Assembly: GCA_964611145.1 (NCBI GenBank)
Contig: CAZSYM010000001.1
Span: forward strand, 1-64,000
Reading direction: 5' to 3'
Source: WFQV01 sp964611145
GTDB lineage: Bacteria > Bacteroidota > Ignavibacteria > Ignavibacteriales > Melioribacteraceae
Length of the DNA stretch: 64,000 nucleotides
A model generated the notes under the pieces. That model was not told where the DNA came from and made no database searches. It worked only from the letters and a program-made list of their open reading frames with translations. This document shows positions 6,549 to 15,446 of this stretch, piece by piece. The first letter of the stretch is position 1. Every line of letters starts with the position of its first letter. The position numbers and the translations under genes are program-made.

Positions 6549-8647
6549 TAAGTTTTTCCTTTATTTTTATTTTTTATCTTCCATTTAAAAATAACCAAAG
6601 TAATATCATCATGCTGCACGACGTTCTTCGAGAACAAGCTGATTTCGGTTAGAATCATATTCAGAATTTCTTCGGGGGACTTGGAATAATTCTCTTGCAA
6701 TGAAGCTATCAATCTTTTCTCGCCGAAAAACTCGTTGCGGGAATTCATCGATTCGGTAACACCGTCGGTATAAAAGACAATCAAATCGTTGTTCTCGAGT
6801 TCAAATTCTTCCTCCTCCAGACTTTCCCGGAACACCTTATCCGCATCGAGTGAAAGCCCAATGCCTTTCGGGAGAAGTCTAATAACATTTCCTTTCCTAA
6901 TTATCAATGCGGGTGAATGACCTGCGCGGGCAAGTTTTATAACTCCTTTTTCCACATCCAGTATTCCGTAAATTGCCGTAACAAACTCCTTATTGCCCAA
7001 ACTTTTGGTTAGCAGGCTATTAGTCTTCGAGAGAATCTCCTTAGGATACGGAGCGAAAGAAACGAGGGATTCGAATATACCTTTTAACTCCGCCATTACG
7101 AAAGCGGCGGATATACCCTTCCCCGAAACATCCGCAATCACAAAGGCAAATTTGTTATTACCCAAAGGGAAAAAATCGTAGTAGTCTCCCCCCGCTTCGA
7201 ATGCGGGAATAAACGAAGCGGCGATTTGCAAGTTTTTTACTGCAGGCGGTTTTGCGGGAATTATTTTATGTTGAATTTCCCGCGCAATATCCAGCTCTTT
7301 TTCCAATCTTTCCTTTTCAATCGAACGGCGAATTAGCAATGAATTTTCCAACGCAACCGCTGCATAATCCGCAAACGCCCGAATTGTCCCGAAATCGTCG
7401 GAATCAAAGGAAGAAGAACCGAAACTCCCCGCAAAAAGATAGCCGCTTATTTTGCCTTGAATCTTAAGCGGCGCCAAGATTAAGGAACCGAAAGAGAACG
7501 TCCTGACAGCCTTCCCGTTTTCGACTTTAAAATTTACATTTTCAAGGAGTTTCATTTCCGTCGATTCTCTTTCCGAGGAAAAAATTTGTCGAGTAATAGC
7601 AATAGCATCGGATTTTTCCACCATATCGGCGGCTTTTATTTCAAATCCTTCTTTGTGGCGCACAATCAACCAGGATGCATCCGCCTTGCTCAGCTTTCGG
7701 ACTTGTACGGTCAGATTTTCCGCAAGCTCGTCGAAGTCCAAAACCCTTGTCATCAAGTTTGTAAAATTTGTTAATGTCTCCACCTCTTCGCTTTTCCTAT
7801 CGAAAGCCTCCGCCGTGGGTAGATGAAACAATGTTGTAAAGAACACCACACCGAAGTATATGGTTCCGTAAAGCATCGTAAGATTAAGAAGCAAAGCGCC
7901 TCCCGGCGAAAAGGCGTTCAAGAACACGTTGGCGCCCGCATGGGAATCCGAGGTCTGAGAAAAATTAAGCGCAAAAATCACGGAGAGAAAAACGGAAAGA
8001 AAAAGCAGAATCAATTTTTCTTTTTTGGCCAGAAAGGCAATCCACGCCACGCGAATGGAATTTATGGCAAAGAGAATTATCACAACGACATAAACGGCGT
8101 TCATAAGTGGGAGCAAATCTATTTTCAAAGCAATCGCCGCTCGTATTGCAAAGATGAAGAAAAGGAAATACACCATTGTGTTAAAATAATAGGAGGGAAA
8201 TTTCTTTTGACGCAGAAAAGAAAGCTCCCTTAAAGTAATAAAAAGAATAAGCCCTATGGCAAAGAAAAGTCCGTTAACAAAAGAATACAAAAGCCAATTA
8301 AAAATATTGAATCCGTTGTCCGCTATTTTCAGGCTAACGAAATACCCCGAAAAGATTGTGATAAAAAAATAAAGAGCGGAAGCAAGGGCAACCGAATTTA
8401 TAACAAGATTAAGAGGCGTTAATCCCGAACGTTTAATAATATCGGAAATATAAAATCCCCAGAAGAAAAACGTAATAAACACGAGACTTTCGTTTATTGC
8501 AAGAAGAGGCGAAGGGGAAATTTTGGGGTAAACAATTTTGAAGACGAAAAGCAAAATTGCCGAGATGACGGCGTTTTCCAATTTTCGGGAAATCGGACTT
8601 TTTGCATATCGGGAAACAAGTACGTTCGGATCAAATTTAGCGGTCAT
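6548..8647 (-). CDS. Membrane sensor phosphatase, multi-TM, GAF and PP2C (RsbU/SpoIIE family)
   Basis: The 699-aa protein has about eight hydrophobic helices between residues 25 and 260, a GAF domain (about 290-440), the linker EKERLEKELDIAREIQHKI, and a PP2C domain (about 480-692) with GGDYYD, ADVSGKG, YTDGVTES and HDDIT. It lacks the PDZ domain of the phosphatase at 1436-3997, and its membrane part is different, so it probably reads another signal. The start overlaps the upstream gene by 11 bp and the end overlaps the STAS start codon, placing it firmly in the operon. Confidence 0.9.
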   Translation of the reverse strand: MTAKFDPNVLVSRYAKSPISRKLENAVISAILLFVFKIVYPKISPSPLLAINESLVFITFFFWGFYISDIIKRSGLTPLNLVINSVALASALYFFITIFSGYFVSLKIADNGFNIFNWLLYSFVNGLFFAIGLILFITLRELSFLRQKKFPSYYFNTMVYFLFFIFAIRAAIALKIDLLPLMNAVYVVVIILFAINSIRVAWIAFLAKKEKLILLFLSVFLSVIFALNFSQTSDSHAGANVFLNAFSPGGALLLNLTMLYGTIYFGVVFFTTLFHLPTAEAFDRKSEEVETLTNFTNLMTRVLDFDELAENLTVQVRKLSKADASWLIVRHKEGFEIKAADMVEKSDAIAITRQIFSSERESTEMKLLENVNFKVENGKAVRTFSFGSLILAPLKIQGKISGYLFAGSFGSSSFDSDDFGTIRAFADYAAVALENSLLIRRSIEKERLEKELDIAREIQHKIIPAKPPAVKNLQIAASFIPAFEAGGDYYDFFPLGNNKFAFVIADVSGKGISAAFVMAELKGIFESLVSFAPYPKEILSKTNSLLTKSLGNKEFVTAIYGILDVEKGVIKLARAGHSPALIIRKGNVIRLLPKGIGLSLDADKVFRESLEEEEFELENNDLIVFYTDGVTESMNSRNEFFGEKRLIASLQENYSKSPEEILNMILTEISLFSKNVVQHDDITLVIFKWKIKNKNKGKT

Positions 8648-9833
8648 TCTGCTTTCCTTTTTCCCCTTCGAAAATTCGCTTCATCATCTCGGAAATTATT
8701 TCAAGCTGTTTTTCAAGCGAATCGCGCTCCGACGGCTTCAACTTGAGCAATTCGGCGCGAAGACTATCCCGAAACTCAATCTTTTCTTTTTCGTCCATAC
8801 CGGGTATTCGAGAAATAAAATCCGAAATATCTTGCATCTTTATTTTGAAATTGAGATTTACGGTGGTATCGGGCTTTAACACTTCCATTCCGAATTTCAA
8901 ATAATCGTTTGTGGTATCCGTTCCGAATTTCATTCTAACCCGCGCGCTGTCCTTCGGGGAATTAACGTCGAGCGAAAAGCCGTTTCCGAAATCGCCTTGT
9001 GTGCGGGAGGTGTCCGCTTTCAGCAAAATGGAAACCCCCGAAGAATCCACGTTTATAGAAATGTCTGCGGCGTTCTTGCTTGCATTTGTCGAATCTATTT
9101 TAAAGAGAAACCTAACTTTCTTGTGAAGGGCGTTTTCGAGCGAGTCTTTCATTTCCGCCGTTACGGTAAAAACGGTATCCGGTGCTATGACAAAGAAATT
9201 TTTCCCCACTCCTTTGAGAATTTCTTTTTTCAGTCTTGCGGCGAAGGCGCGCGAAGCCTCTCTTTGTTTAGCCGTAAGCTTCCATGCATAGCGTCCCTCG
9301 CGAGCTTTTTTCTCAAACTCTTCGATGTTCTTTTTCAAAATCTCCCTCAGTTTACCCAAATCCGAATTTACGGCAAAGGACTCCTTTTTGCCCACGAATA
9401 CACTCCGCTCAAGTGGTTTTGTAAAGGCATTTAAAAGGGAATCCAATTCCTCCCTTTCTTGCGGAGAAAGTTTGAGCGAGTCCACAAAGTTTTGATATGA
9501 AGAGCTTCGTTTTTCTTCCCCCTTTTTTTGAAGCTTGAAAATTTTGTTGCCTCCCATGGTCGAAAGAACCACGAGTTCCTTATCACCGGTTTTGTCCAAT
9601 GGCAATTTGCCCGTTTCTGCAAAATCAAAAACATCCTTCTTATCCAACTTGCGAGAAGTAAAGAGAGGCTTTAGGTTATTGACATAGTACTCCAGCAAAC
9701 TTGCCTGTCCTTCTCTTACGAACTCCTCCATCTTGTAATCGCCGGAACCGAAGACAAACGTAAGAAAAGCGGTTAATAGAATCAGCCCCCAAATGAAAAA
9801 GGCTTTTCTTCTTTTTGCGGTCTCGTTGTTCAT
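8637..9833 (-). CDS. Unknown membrane-anchored protein in the sigma/partner-switch operon
   Basis: I do not recognise this 398-aa family. A short basic N-terminus (MNNETAKRRK) is followed by one TM helix (about 11-29). The rest is charged and would be extracytoplasmic by the positive-inside rule. The middle and end alternate helical segments rich in Lys and Glu with a Ser/Thr/Asp-rich stretch (about 240-330) that looks like beta strands. It lies one base after the ECF sigma gene, where anti-sigma factors usually sit, but its cytoplasmic part is only about 10 residues and no zinc-finger anti-sigma domain is visible. A role as a sensor or envelope partner is inference from position. Confidence 0.7.
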   Translation of the reverse strand: MNNETAKRRKAFFIWGLILLTAFLTFVFGSGDYKMEEFVREGQASLLEYYVNNLKPLFTSRKLDKKDVFDFAETGKLPLDKTGDKELVVLSTMGGNKIFKLQKKGEEKRSSSYQNFVDSLKLSPQEREELDSLLNAFTKPLERSVFVGKKESFAVNSDLGKLREILKKNIEEFEKKAREGRYAWKLTAKQREASRAFAARLKKEILKGVGKNFFVIAPDTVFTVTAEMKDSLENALHKKVRFLFKIDSTNASKNAADISINVDSSGVSILLKADTSRTQGDFGNGFSLDVNSPKDSARVRMKFGTDTTNDYLKFGMEVLKPDTTVNLNFKIKMQDISDFISRIPGMDEKEKIEFRDSLRAELLKLKPSERDSLEKQLEIISEMMKRIFEGEKGKQNDR

Positions 9834-9834
9834 C

Positions 9835-10413
9835 TCAATATCCCAATTCTTTTTGCATAGGTTCGAGAATTATTTTCAGACTTTCCCTTGCTCGGAAGAT
9901 TCTGGATTTTATTGTTCCCACCTCGCAATTGAGTTTTTCCGCAATTTCCTTGTACGAAAGCCCGTCTATGTCCCGCAAAATCAACGGCTCTTTTAATTTT
10001 TCCGGCAGTCGCTCGATTGCCTTACGAACTATGGCGGGAATATCCATGCTTTCCGGACGCATTCTCACCGCGCTATGATGAATATCTTCCTGCAAAGGTG
10101 TGAAAATACTTCTCACTTTTTTCTTCCTCAAATAATCACGGCATTTATTGACGGTGATTCTATAAAGCCACGTTGAGAACTTGGACTCGAACCGGAAGTC
10201 TCGCAGATTGTTAAAGGCGCTGATAAAAACGTCCTGCGAAATATCGTCGATATAATCCACGTTCCCAAGCGTAAGGAAAACAAGATTGCGAACTTTTTCC
10301 TTATGCCGTAGGACAAGTTTTCCGAAGGCTGTTTCGTCGCCTTCTTTGAACTTTTTGATGAGGTGATAATCCTCATCCCGATGAATTTCATTGCCGTGAT
10401 TTTCGCTTGTCAT
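9835..10413 (-). CDS. ECF-type RNA polymerase sigma factor
   Basis: This 192-aa sigma-70 family protein has region 2 (about 15-85, including ISQDVFISAFNNL and FSTWLYRITVNKCRDYLR) and region 4 (about 125-180, LSYKEIAEKL and VGTIKSRIFRARESL), with no region 3, the mark of group 4 (ECF) factors. It heads a seven-gene minus-strand operon. I chose the ATG at 10411-10413. A TTG at 10447-10449 would add 12 residues, but its nearest purine-rich stretch is too close. The AT-rich 10450-10613 stretch between this gene and the divergent STAS gene should hold both promoters; I see no clear consensus there. Confidence 0.92.
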   Translation of the reverse strand: MTSENHGNEIHRDEDYHLIKKFKEGDETAFGKLVLRHKEKVRNLVFLTLGNVDYIDDISQDVFISAFNNLRDFRFESKFSTWLYRITVNKCRDYLRKKKVRSIFTPLQEDIHHSAVRMRPESMDIPAIVRKAIERLPEKLKEPLILRDIDGLSYKEIAEKLNCEVGTIKSRIFRARESLKIILEPMQKELGY

Positions 10414-10613
10414 AGTATTTGTGAATTTAGACGCTGTAATATCCTTCAAGTTCCCTGTTATTTTTGATGAAAACGAGACCTTTGCTTTCTTTTTAAGATT
10501 ATATTCAATAATTTAGTTAATTGTTAAAAATTTTACATTAAAAAAACTTTTTAATTTTCGAAACATCTAAAGAGCGATAAAAAAATTTTTAATAAAAACT
10601 TACGAGGTGAAAT

Positions 10614-10955
10614 ATGAAAATCAAAGTTAAAGAAAAATACGAAGCCGTAATCGTTGAGCTGAAAGGAAACGTAATGGGAGGTCCCGAAGCAAAGGAGTTC
10701 AGCGATTTGATTCATAAACTTATTGATGAAGGCAAAAAGAACATTGTAATTGACCTTTCGGGCGTTAAATTTATGAACAGCTCGGGCTTGGGAATGCTGA
10801 TTAGCGGTTATACCACGGTTAAAAACGGCGGTGGTAAATTTGTAATCGCCGGTGCCACGGAAAAAATCAACAGTCTGTTGGTAATTACGAAATTAATTAC
10901 CATTTTCGAGAGCTACGAGACAGTAGAAAAAGCCATAGAAAAAATTAAAGAATAG
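10614..10955 (+). CDS. STAS-domain anti-sigma factor antagonist, second copy
   Basis: This 113-aa STAS domain has the acceptor motif MNSSGLGML (Ser56). It is divergent from the sigma operon and has no kinase gene of its own, so it may be a second substrate of the RsbW-like kinase at 5758-6189 or work with an unlinked kinase. A purine-rich GAGGTGAAAT precedes the ATG. Sequence similarity to the STAS protein at 6192 is limited to the fold and the acceptor motif, so it is not a recent duplicate. Confidence 0.93.
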   Translation: MKIKVKEKYEAVIVELKGNVMGGPEAKEFSDLIHKLIDEGKKNIVIDLSGVKFMNSSGLGMLISGYTTVKNGGGKFVIAGATEKINSLLVITKLITIFESYETVEKAIEKIKE

Positions 10956-11047
10956 TTTGAAAAAAAACGAGCACAATCGATAATTTTTAAAACTCGTTCC
11001 TAAAAAGGCTGTACGGCGAGGGAAAGATTTTTTTTCGTGAGAGATAG

Positions 11048-12280
11048 ATGAAAAGAAAAACGCGGCCAATGCCCGTAAACATAAAATTTGCACTCCTACT
11101 TCTCGCACTTTTGATTGCGGCAAGCACATTTTTTTACACGCAAAACCTGGTAAAAAAACTTCAGGCAAGGGAAAGACGTTTAGTAGAGCTTTACGCAAAG
11201 GGCTTGGAATATATTACGGATTTCCGACATTCCAATACAGACTTCACCTTTATTTTCGAAAACATAATCAAGCGTATCGATTTTCCTCTAATTCTCACCG
11301 ACGCAAACGATAACATAAATCTTTCCTCCACAAATGATTTCTATAAAAATATTGAAATAGATTCCTCTCTTTCAAAAACAGAATTAAAGAAATTTTTCGA
11401 AGCTAAAATCCGCGAGCTACGCGCCGAACATTCCCCGATAACTGTAACTTATAAAGATTCCGTAACCCACGTTTTGACAAAGATATACTACGGCGATTCG
11501 GATGTGGTTAGACAATTAAAGTACTACCCATACCTTCAGATATTCTTCGCTATATTCTTTGTCCTTATGGCTTATATCGGGTTTAGCCACGTCAAAAAGA
11601 ACGAACAAAGTAATATTTGGGTGGGGATGGCAAAAGAGACGGCACATCAATTGGGAACGCCAATTTCAAGCTTAATGGGATGGTTAGAGCTTCTTAGGAT
11701 AAACTATGACAACCCCGACAAGGTGCTTGATTTAGCAGAAGAAATGGAAAATGACCTTGCGCGGCTTAACAAAATCACAAAGCGGTTTTCCAAAATAGGT
11801 TCAAAGCCAGATTTAAAAAACATAAGGATTGACAAAACTCTGGAGAAAGTAACCGACTATTTTAAAAAACGCCTACCCCAAACGGGTAAAAACGTGAAAT
11901 TGATTTTCTCGGGCAACACAAAGGCAGAAGCATTTTTGAATCCTGAATTATTTGAGTGGGTTATAGAAAACCTAATTAAAAATTCTTTAGACGCCATAGA
12001 GGGAAAAGAAGGAAAAATAGAAATTTTGGTGAAAGAAAAAGAAAAGGAAATAGAAATATATGTGAAGGATGATGGGAAAGGCATAGACATGCAACTGAGA
12101 AAGGAGATATTCCGCCCCGGTTATAGCACAAAAAAGCGGGGTTGGGGCTTAGGGTTAAGCCTTACCAAAAGGATAGTGGAAGATTATCACAAGGGAAAAA
12201 TCGTTTTGCTAAACTCAGAAATAGGAAAAGGGACTACCTTCAAAATTACCCTTAAAAAGGCGCCCAAAGAAAACGCATAA
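11048..12280 (+). CDS. Membrane sensor histidine kinase
   Basis: In this 410-aa protein, TM helices at about 12-30 and 163-181 flank an extracytoplasmic domain of about 130 residues. The H box is KETAHQLGTPISSLMGW, followed by an N box (ENLIKNSLDAIE), G1 (VKDDGKGID) and G2 (GWGLGLSLTKRI) in the C-terminal ATPase domain. The H box with HQLGTP is the pattern common in Bacteroidota HisKA kinases. No response regulator is adjacent, so it is an orphan kinase here. It follows the STAS gene by 92 bp and may share its transcript. Confidence 0.92.
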   Translation: MKRKTRPMPVNIKFALLLLALLIAASTFFYTQNLVKKLQARERRLVELYAKGLEYITDFRHSNTDFTFIFENIIKRIDFPLILTDANDNINLSSTNDFYKNIEIDSSLSKTELKKFFEAKIRELRAEHSPITVTYKDSVTHVLTKIYYGDSDVVRQLKYYPYLQIFFAIFFVLMAYIGFSHVKKNEQSNIWVGMAKETAHQLGTPISSLMGWLELLRINYDNPDKVLDLAEEMENDLARLNKITKRFSKIGSKPDLKNIRIDKTLEKVTDYFKKRLPQTGKNVKLIFSGNTKAEAFLNPELFEWVIENLIKNSLDAIEGKEGKIEILVKEKEKEIEIYVKDDGKGIDMQLRKEIFRPGYSTKKRGWGLGLSLTKRIVEDYHKGKIVLLNSEIGKGTTFKITLKKAPKENA

Positions 12281-12314
12281 CATGAAAAAACTATGGGGGT
12301 CTTTATATTTTAAT

Positions 12315-12938
12315 TTATTCAAAAAATGTAGGGCGAGTTCTCTCATGCAAATGTAAGCGTATTTCATTTATATGTTTCATATTCGTTCTGTTTTCGGAGA
12401 GAGGGGGGAGGTTGTCGAAATCGAAGAAACGAACCTCGGAAGTCTCCTTGCTGGGCGTTGCTTTTCCTCCGATTAAATCGCAAAGGAAAATTATTTTAAC
12501 AGCGTGGAAGAATTCAAGCGGTCGCCCGCTACGATTGGCATCGAAAACACCGATTACCTTTTTGGCTTTTACGACAAAGCCGCTTTCCTCCAGAGCCTCG
12601 CGCTCCGCCGCCTTTGCAGGATAATCTCCAACGTCCGCCCAACCGCCGGGCATTGCCCAACGACCATCCGTCCTTTCCCTAACGAGCAGTATTTTGCCTT
12701 CTTCGACTACGGCGGCTCTTACGTCCACTTTGGGAGTGGCGTAGCCGGGCTGAGCCATAAAAACTTTTTTAGTTTCTTCCGCTTCCAAACTTGAATACTC
12801 GGCAAGAATTTCGCTTGCAATTTCCATCAAACGCTTGTTGCGCTCTTCTTCATAATGATTTGCCGCATAGGTTAAACCTATTTGTGCCAAAGCCTGAATT
12901 TCCCTCGCCCACTCGAGCCATTTATCCGATTTTTCCAT
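12315..12938 (-). CDS. Nudix hydrolase with N-terminal Nudix_N domain
   Basis: This 207-aa protein has an N-terminal helical domain (about 1-65, WLEWAREIQALAQIGLTYA) typical of the PF12535 group, then a Nudix domain (about 70-195). The Nudix box is GWADVGDYPAKAAEREALEE; the first Glu of the usual box is Asp. The substrate is a nucleoside diphosphate derivative but cannot be fixed from sequence. A frame continues upstream to 13076, but the ATG at 12936-12938 follows GGAAAGGAA and begins exactly where the family begins, so I take that start. Confidence 0.9.
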   Translation of the reverse strand: MEKSDKWLEWAREIQALAQIGLTYAANHYEEERNKRLMEIASEILAEYSSLEAEETKKVFMAQPGYATPKVDVRAAVVEEGKILLVRERTDGRWAMPGGWADVGDYPAKAAEREALEESGFVVKAKKVIGVFDANRSGRPLEFFHAVKIIFLCDLIGGKATPSKETSEVRFFDFDNLPPLSENRTNMKHINEIRLHLHERTRPTFFE

Positions 12939-13056
12939 TTCCTTTCCAAAATGTTTCAACTCTTTTTCAAAAATAAAGAAAAAGATTTCAAAAAATAAAT
13001 TGCTTAATTTATAAGTGTAAGTAAAGATTTTTGTTTTGAACGAAACCTTTCCGAAA

Positions 13057-13806
13057 ATGTCTAAGCGTGTTAGCATCAGATTTTACGAAGAGCTGAACGA
13101 TTTTCTTCCGAGTGATAGAAGAAAGCGGCGATTCGAGACGGAAATTCATTTCGGGCAATCGATTAAAGACCTTGTGCAATCGCTCGGCGTTCCCCACACG
13201 GAAATAGATTTGATTTTGGTAAACGGTGTTTCCGTAGGTTTCGATTACATTTTAAACGACGGGGACGATGTAGCCGTTTACCCTATGTTCGAATCGTTCG
13301 ATGTTTCGGAAGTCCAACACTTGCGCCCCGCACCCTTGCGCCAACCCAAATTTGTTCTGGATGTGCACCTTGGCAAATTGGCAAAGTTGATGCGCCTTTT
13401 CGGTTTCGATACGCATTATGAAAAATATTATAATGACGAAAAGATCATCAAAATTTCAGCCGACCAGAAAAGAACAATACTCACGCGGGATTTGGGAATA
13501 CTCAAGCAAAATTCGGTTACACATGGCTACTATGTGCGCTCCACGGAAGCGGAGGAACAGATAAAAGAGATAATCTCGCGATTCGATTTGAGAAAAACAA
13601 TTCGCCCCTTTACCCGCTGTCTGCTTTGCAACACTCCCTTGGAACCGATAAGTAAGGAAAGAATCGAACATCTTTTGCCGCCCAAGGTTAAAGGGCTTTA
13701 TGATGAATTTTTCTTTTGCCCCGCTTGTAAAAAAGTGTATTGGAAGGGCACACATTACGAAAAAATGAAGAAATTCGTGGAGGAAATTCGAGCGAAGGAA
13801 TTTTAA
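13057..13806 (+). CDS. Mut7-C RNAse domain protein with ubiquitin-like N-terminus
   Basis: This 249-aa protein has an N-terminal Mut7-C ubiquitin-like domain (about 4-90, LVNGVSVGFDYILNDGDDV) and a C-terminal Mut7-C RNAse domain of PIN-like fold (about 100-245). The second domain keeps FVLDVHLGKLAKLMRLFGFD, TRDLGIL and the zinc-binding pairs CLLC and CPAC. This two-domain layout is widespread in bacteria; the RNA target is unknown. The ATG at 13057 is preferred over an upstream TTG at 13036. Its last four bases overlap the end of the convergent transporter gene. Confidence 0.88.
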   Translation: MSKRVSIRFYEELNDFLPSDRRKRRFETEIHFGQSIKDLVQSLGVPHTEIDLILVNGVSVGFDYILNDGDDVAVYPMFESFDVSEVQHLRPAPLRQPKFVLDVHLGKLAKLMRLFGFDTHYEKYYNDEKIIKISADQKRTILTRDLGILKQNSVTHGYYVRSTEAEEQIKEIISRFDLRKTIRPFTRCLLCNTPLEPISKERIEHLLPPKVKGLYDEFFFCPACKKVYWKGTHYEKMKKFVEEIRAKEF

Positions 13807-14690
13807 TTTTCTTCCTTTGCCGTTCTCTGAAAAATCACACCCCCGACAATCAACAAAAGTCCCACGGCGGAAGAAAGCAAAATTTTTTCCTTGAGAATCA
13901 AAGCAATAAAAAAGAACGAAAGAAAAGGCGAAAGATACGCAAGCGTGGAAGTCCTGCCTCTGTCCGTGGAATATTCCAAGGCTTTAAGCCACAAATAAAA
14001 CGTAACTCCCATTTCGAAAAGTCCAATGTAAACGGCGCCTAAAAGTGGAGCAAGTGGCGGCATGCGGAAATTCCCTTGCAATAATAAGCTCAAAGCGGCG
14101 TAAAGTGTGCCCGTGGCAAAAGCTCCCAAGAGTTTGATTACGGCGTCTCTTTTGTCCAAAATGTTTAGTATCCAAAAACTTGCCCAAATTACGGAGCTAC
14201 CGAGTGCAAGTGCGACCCCGGCGGTATTATGAAAGCGAAGAGAAGAAAATTCACCGTGAGTCGAAATGAGCACCACTCCGACAAATGCAATTATCAAACC
14301 CGCTAAGGTTCTCAAGCGAAATTTTTCTTTCAGAAAAAGAACCGAAAAGAGGGAAATCATTATGGGCCAAGTGTAATTGAGAGGCTGAGCCTCCTGAGCC
14401 GGTAAAAGAGAATAAGCTTTAAACAGCACCGAGTAATAAAGGAAAGGATTTATTGCTCCGAGCAGAAAGGATTTACACCCAAAGGCGTTTTTGAGTTTTG
14501 AGCGCCGTGTAAAGAAGGCAATCAAAAACAATGCGACAAAACTCGTTAAGGATGCCCATAAAACAAGCTCCGCAAAATTCATTCCCCGCAAAGTAATTTT
14601 GAAAGCCGTTGCCACGGTGGACCAAAGCAACACGGCTAAGGATGCAAGGAGAAACGATTTTTTTTCGTGCGACATAAAATATTTTTCCAT
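13803..14690 (-). CDS. EamA/DMT-family transporter
   Basis: This 295-aa protein has ten hydrophobic helices in two EamA repeats (about 10-140 and 155-290). Such proteins are drug/metabolite exporters or permeases; the substrate is not predictable. Motifs of the family such as PLNYTWPIMISLFSVLFLKE in the first repeat are present. The ATG at 14690 has no clear ribosome site, and an in-frame ATG five codons further in (14675) is an alternative. The gene is convergent with and overlaps the Mut7-C gene by four bases. Confidence 0.9.
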   Translation of the reverse strand: MEKYFMSHEKKSFLLASLAVLLWSTVATAFKITLRGMNFAELVLWASLTSFVALFLIAFFTRRSKLKNAFGCKSFLLGAINPFLYYSVLFKAYSLLPAQEAQPLNYTWPIMISLFSVLFLKEKFRLRTLAGLIIAFVGVVLISTHGEFSSLRFHNTAGVALALGSSVIWASFWILNILDKRDAVIKLLGAFATGTLYAALSLLLQGNFRMPPLAPLLGAVYIGLFEMGVTFYLWLKALEYSTDRGRTSTLAYLSPFLSFFFIALILKEKILLSSAVGLLLIVGGVIFQRTAKEEN

Positions 14691-14729
14691 TTGAAAGTAA
14701 AAATTTTCCGATTTCTCCCCTGGTTCTCC

Positions 14730-15446
14730 TTATAAAATGCCCAGCTTTTCTTTGAGTAATTTTAAAAACCTTCTGCTCACCGGCACGGTGTATCCCGATG
14801 TGGTTTTCACTTTTCCGGAGGAGTTTTCCTCCAGGATGAGTTCGGTAATTTTCGAAAGATTCACAAGAAATTGCTTGTGACAACGGAAAAAATTAGTTCT
14901 TGTTTCCAAAGCCTTAAGTGTTAACTCGCTGTAGCATTTCTTCCCCTCGGCACAATGCAAATAAACGCCTGTTTGATCGGAACGCACGAGCTCTACCGAA
15001 TCGATTTCCACTAATTTTATTCTTCGGTTTCCATAGACGGGAATTTTTTTCAAAGCGGGTATTTCAATTTCGGGCTTGGAATTCGCCTCTATGGCTTTGG
15101 TAACTTTTTCCACGGTTTTCTTCAGTCTTTGTAATTCGACCGGTTTCAAAATATAATCCAAGGCATCTTTCTCGAACGCTTTAACCGCAAATTCATCGTA
15201 TGCCGTTACGAAAACAACTTGAGGAATCAAAGATTCTTCTATCATGGAAAGCATTTCGAAGCCGTCAATAACGGGCAATTGAATATCGAGAAACATCAAA
15301 TCGGGCTTAAGAGTGTTTACCGCTTTTATTCCCTCCAAAGCGTTTGCACATTTCTTAACGACTTCCACCCCGCCTATTTGGTTCAGAAGAAACTCCAGTT
15401 CCTCCCGAGCGTTTAATTCATCCTCTACAATGATGGCTTTAATCAT
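14730..15446 (-). CDS. LytTR-family response regulator
   Basis: The protein has a receiver domain (about 1-120) with the acceptor Asp in LMFLDIQLPVIDG and the conserved Lys in YILKPVEL, then a LytTR DNA-binding domain (about 135-238, FFRCHKQFLVNLSKI). It is the partner of the LytS-type kinase just upstream. The start may be ATG at 15446 or GTG three bases earlier (15449); both overlap the kinase stop codon and follow GGAGG. Such pairs often govern cell-envelope or autolysis genes, but no target is evident here. Confidence 0.94.
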   Translation of the reverse strand: MIKAIIVEDELNAREELEFLLNQIGGVEVVKKCANALEGIKAVNTLKPDLMFLDIQLPVIDGFEMLSMIEESLIPQVVFVTAYDEFAVKAFEKDALDYILKPVELQRLKKTVEKVTKAIEANSKPEIEIPALKKIPVYGNRRIKLVEIDSVELVRSDQTGVYLHCAEGKKCYSELTLKALETRTNFFRCHKQFLVNLSKITELILEENSSGKVKTTSGYTVPVSRRFLKLLKEKLGIL

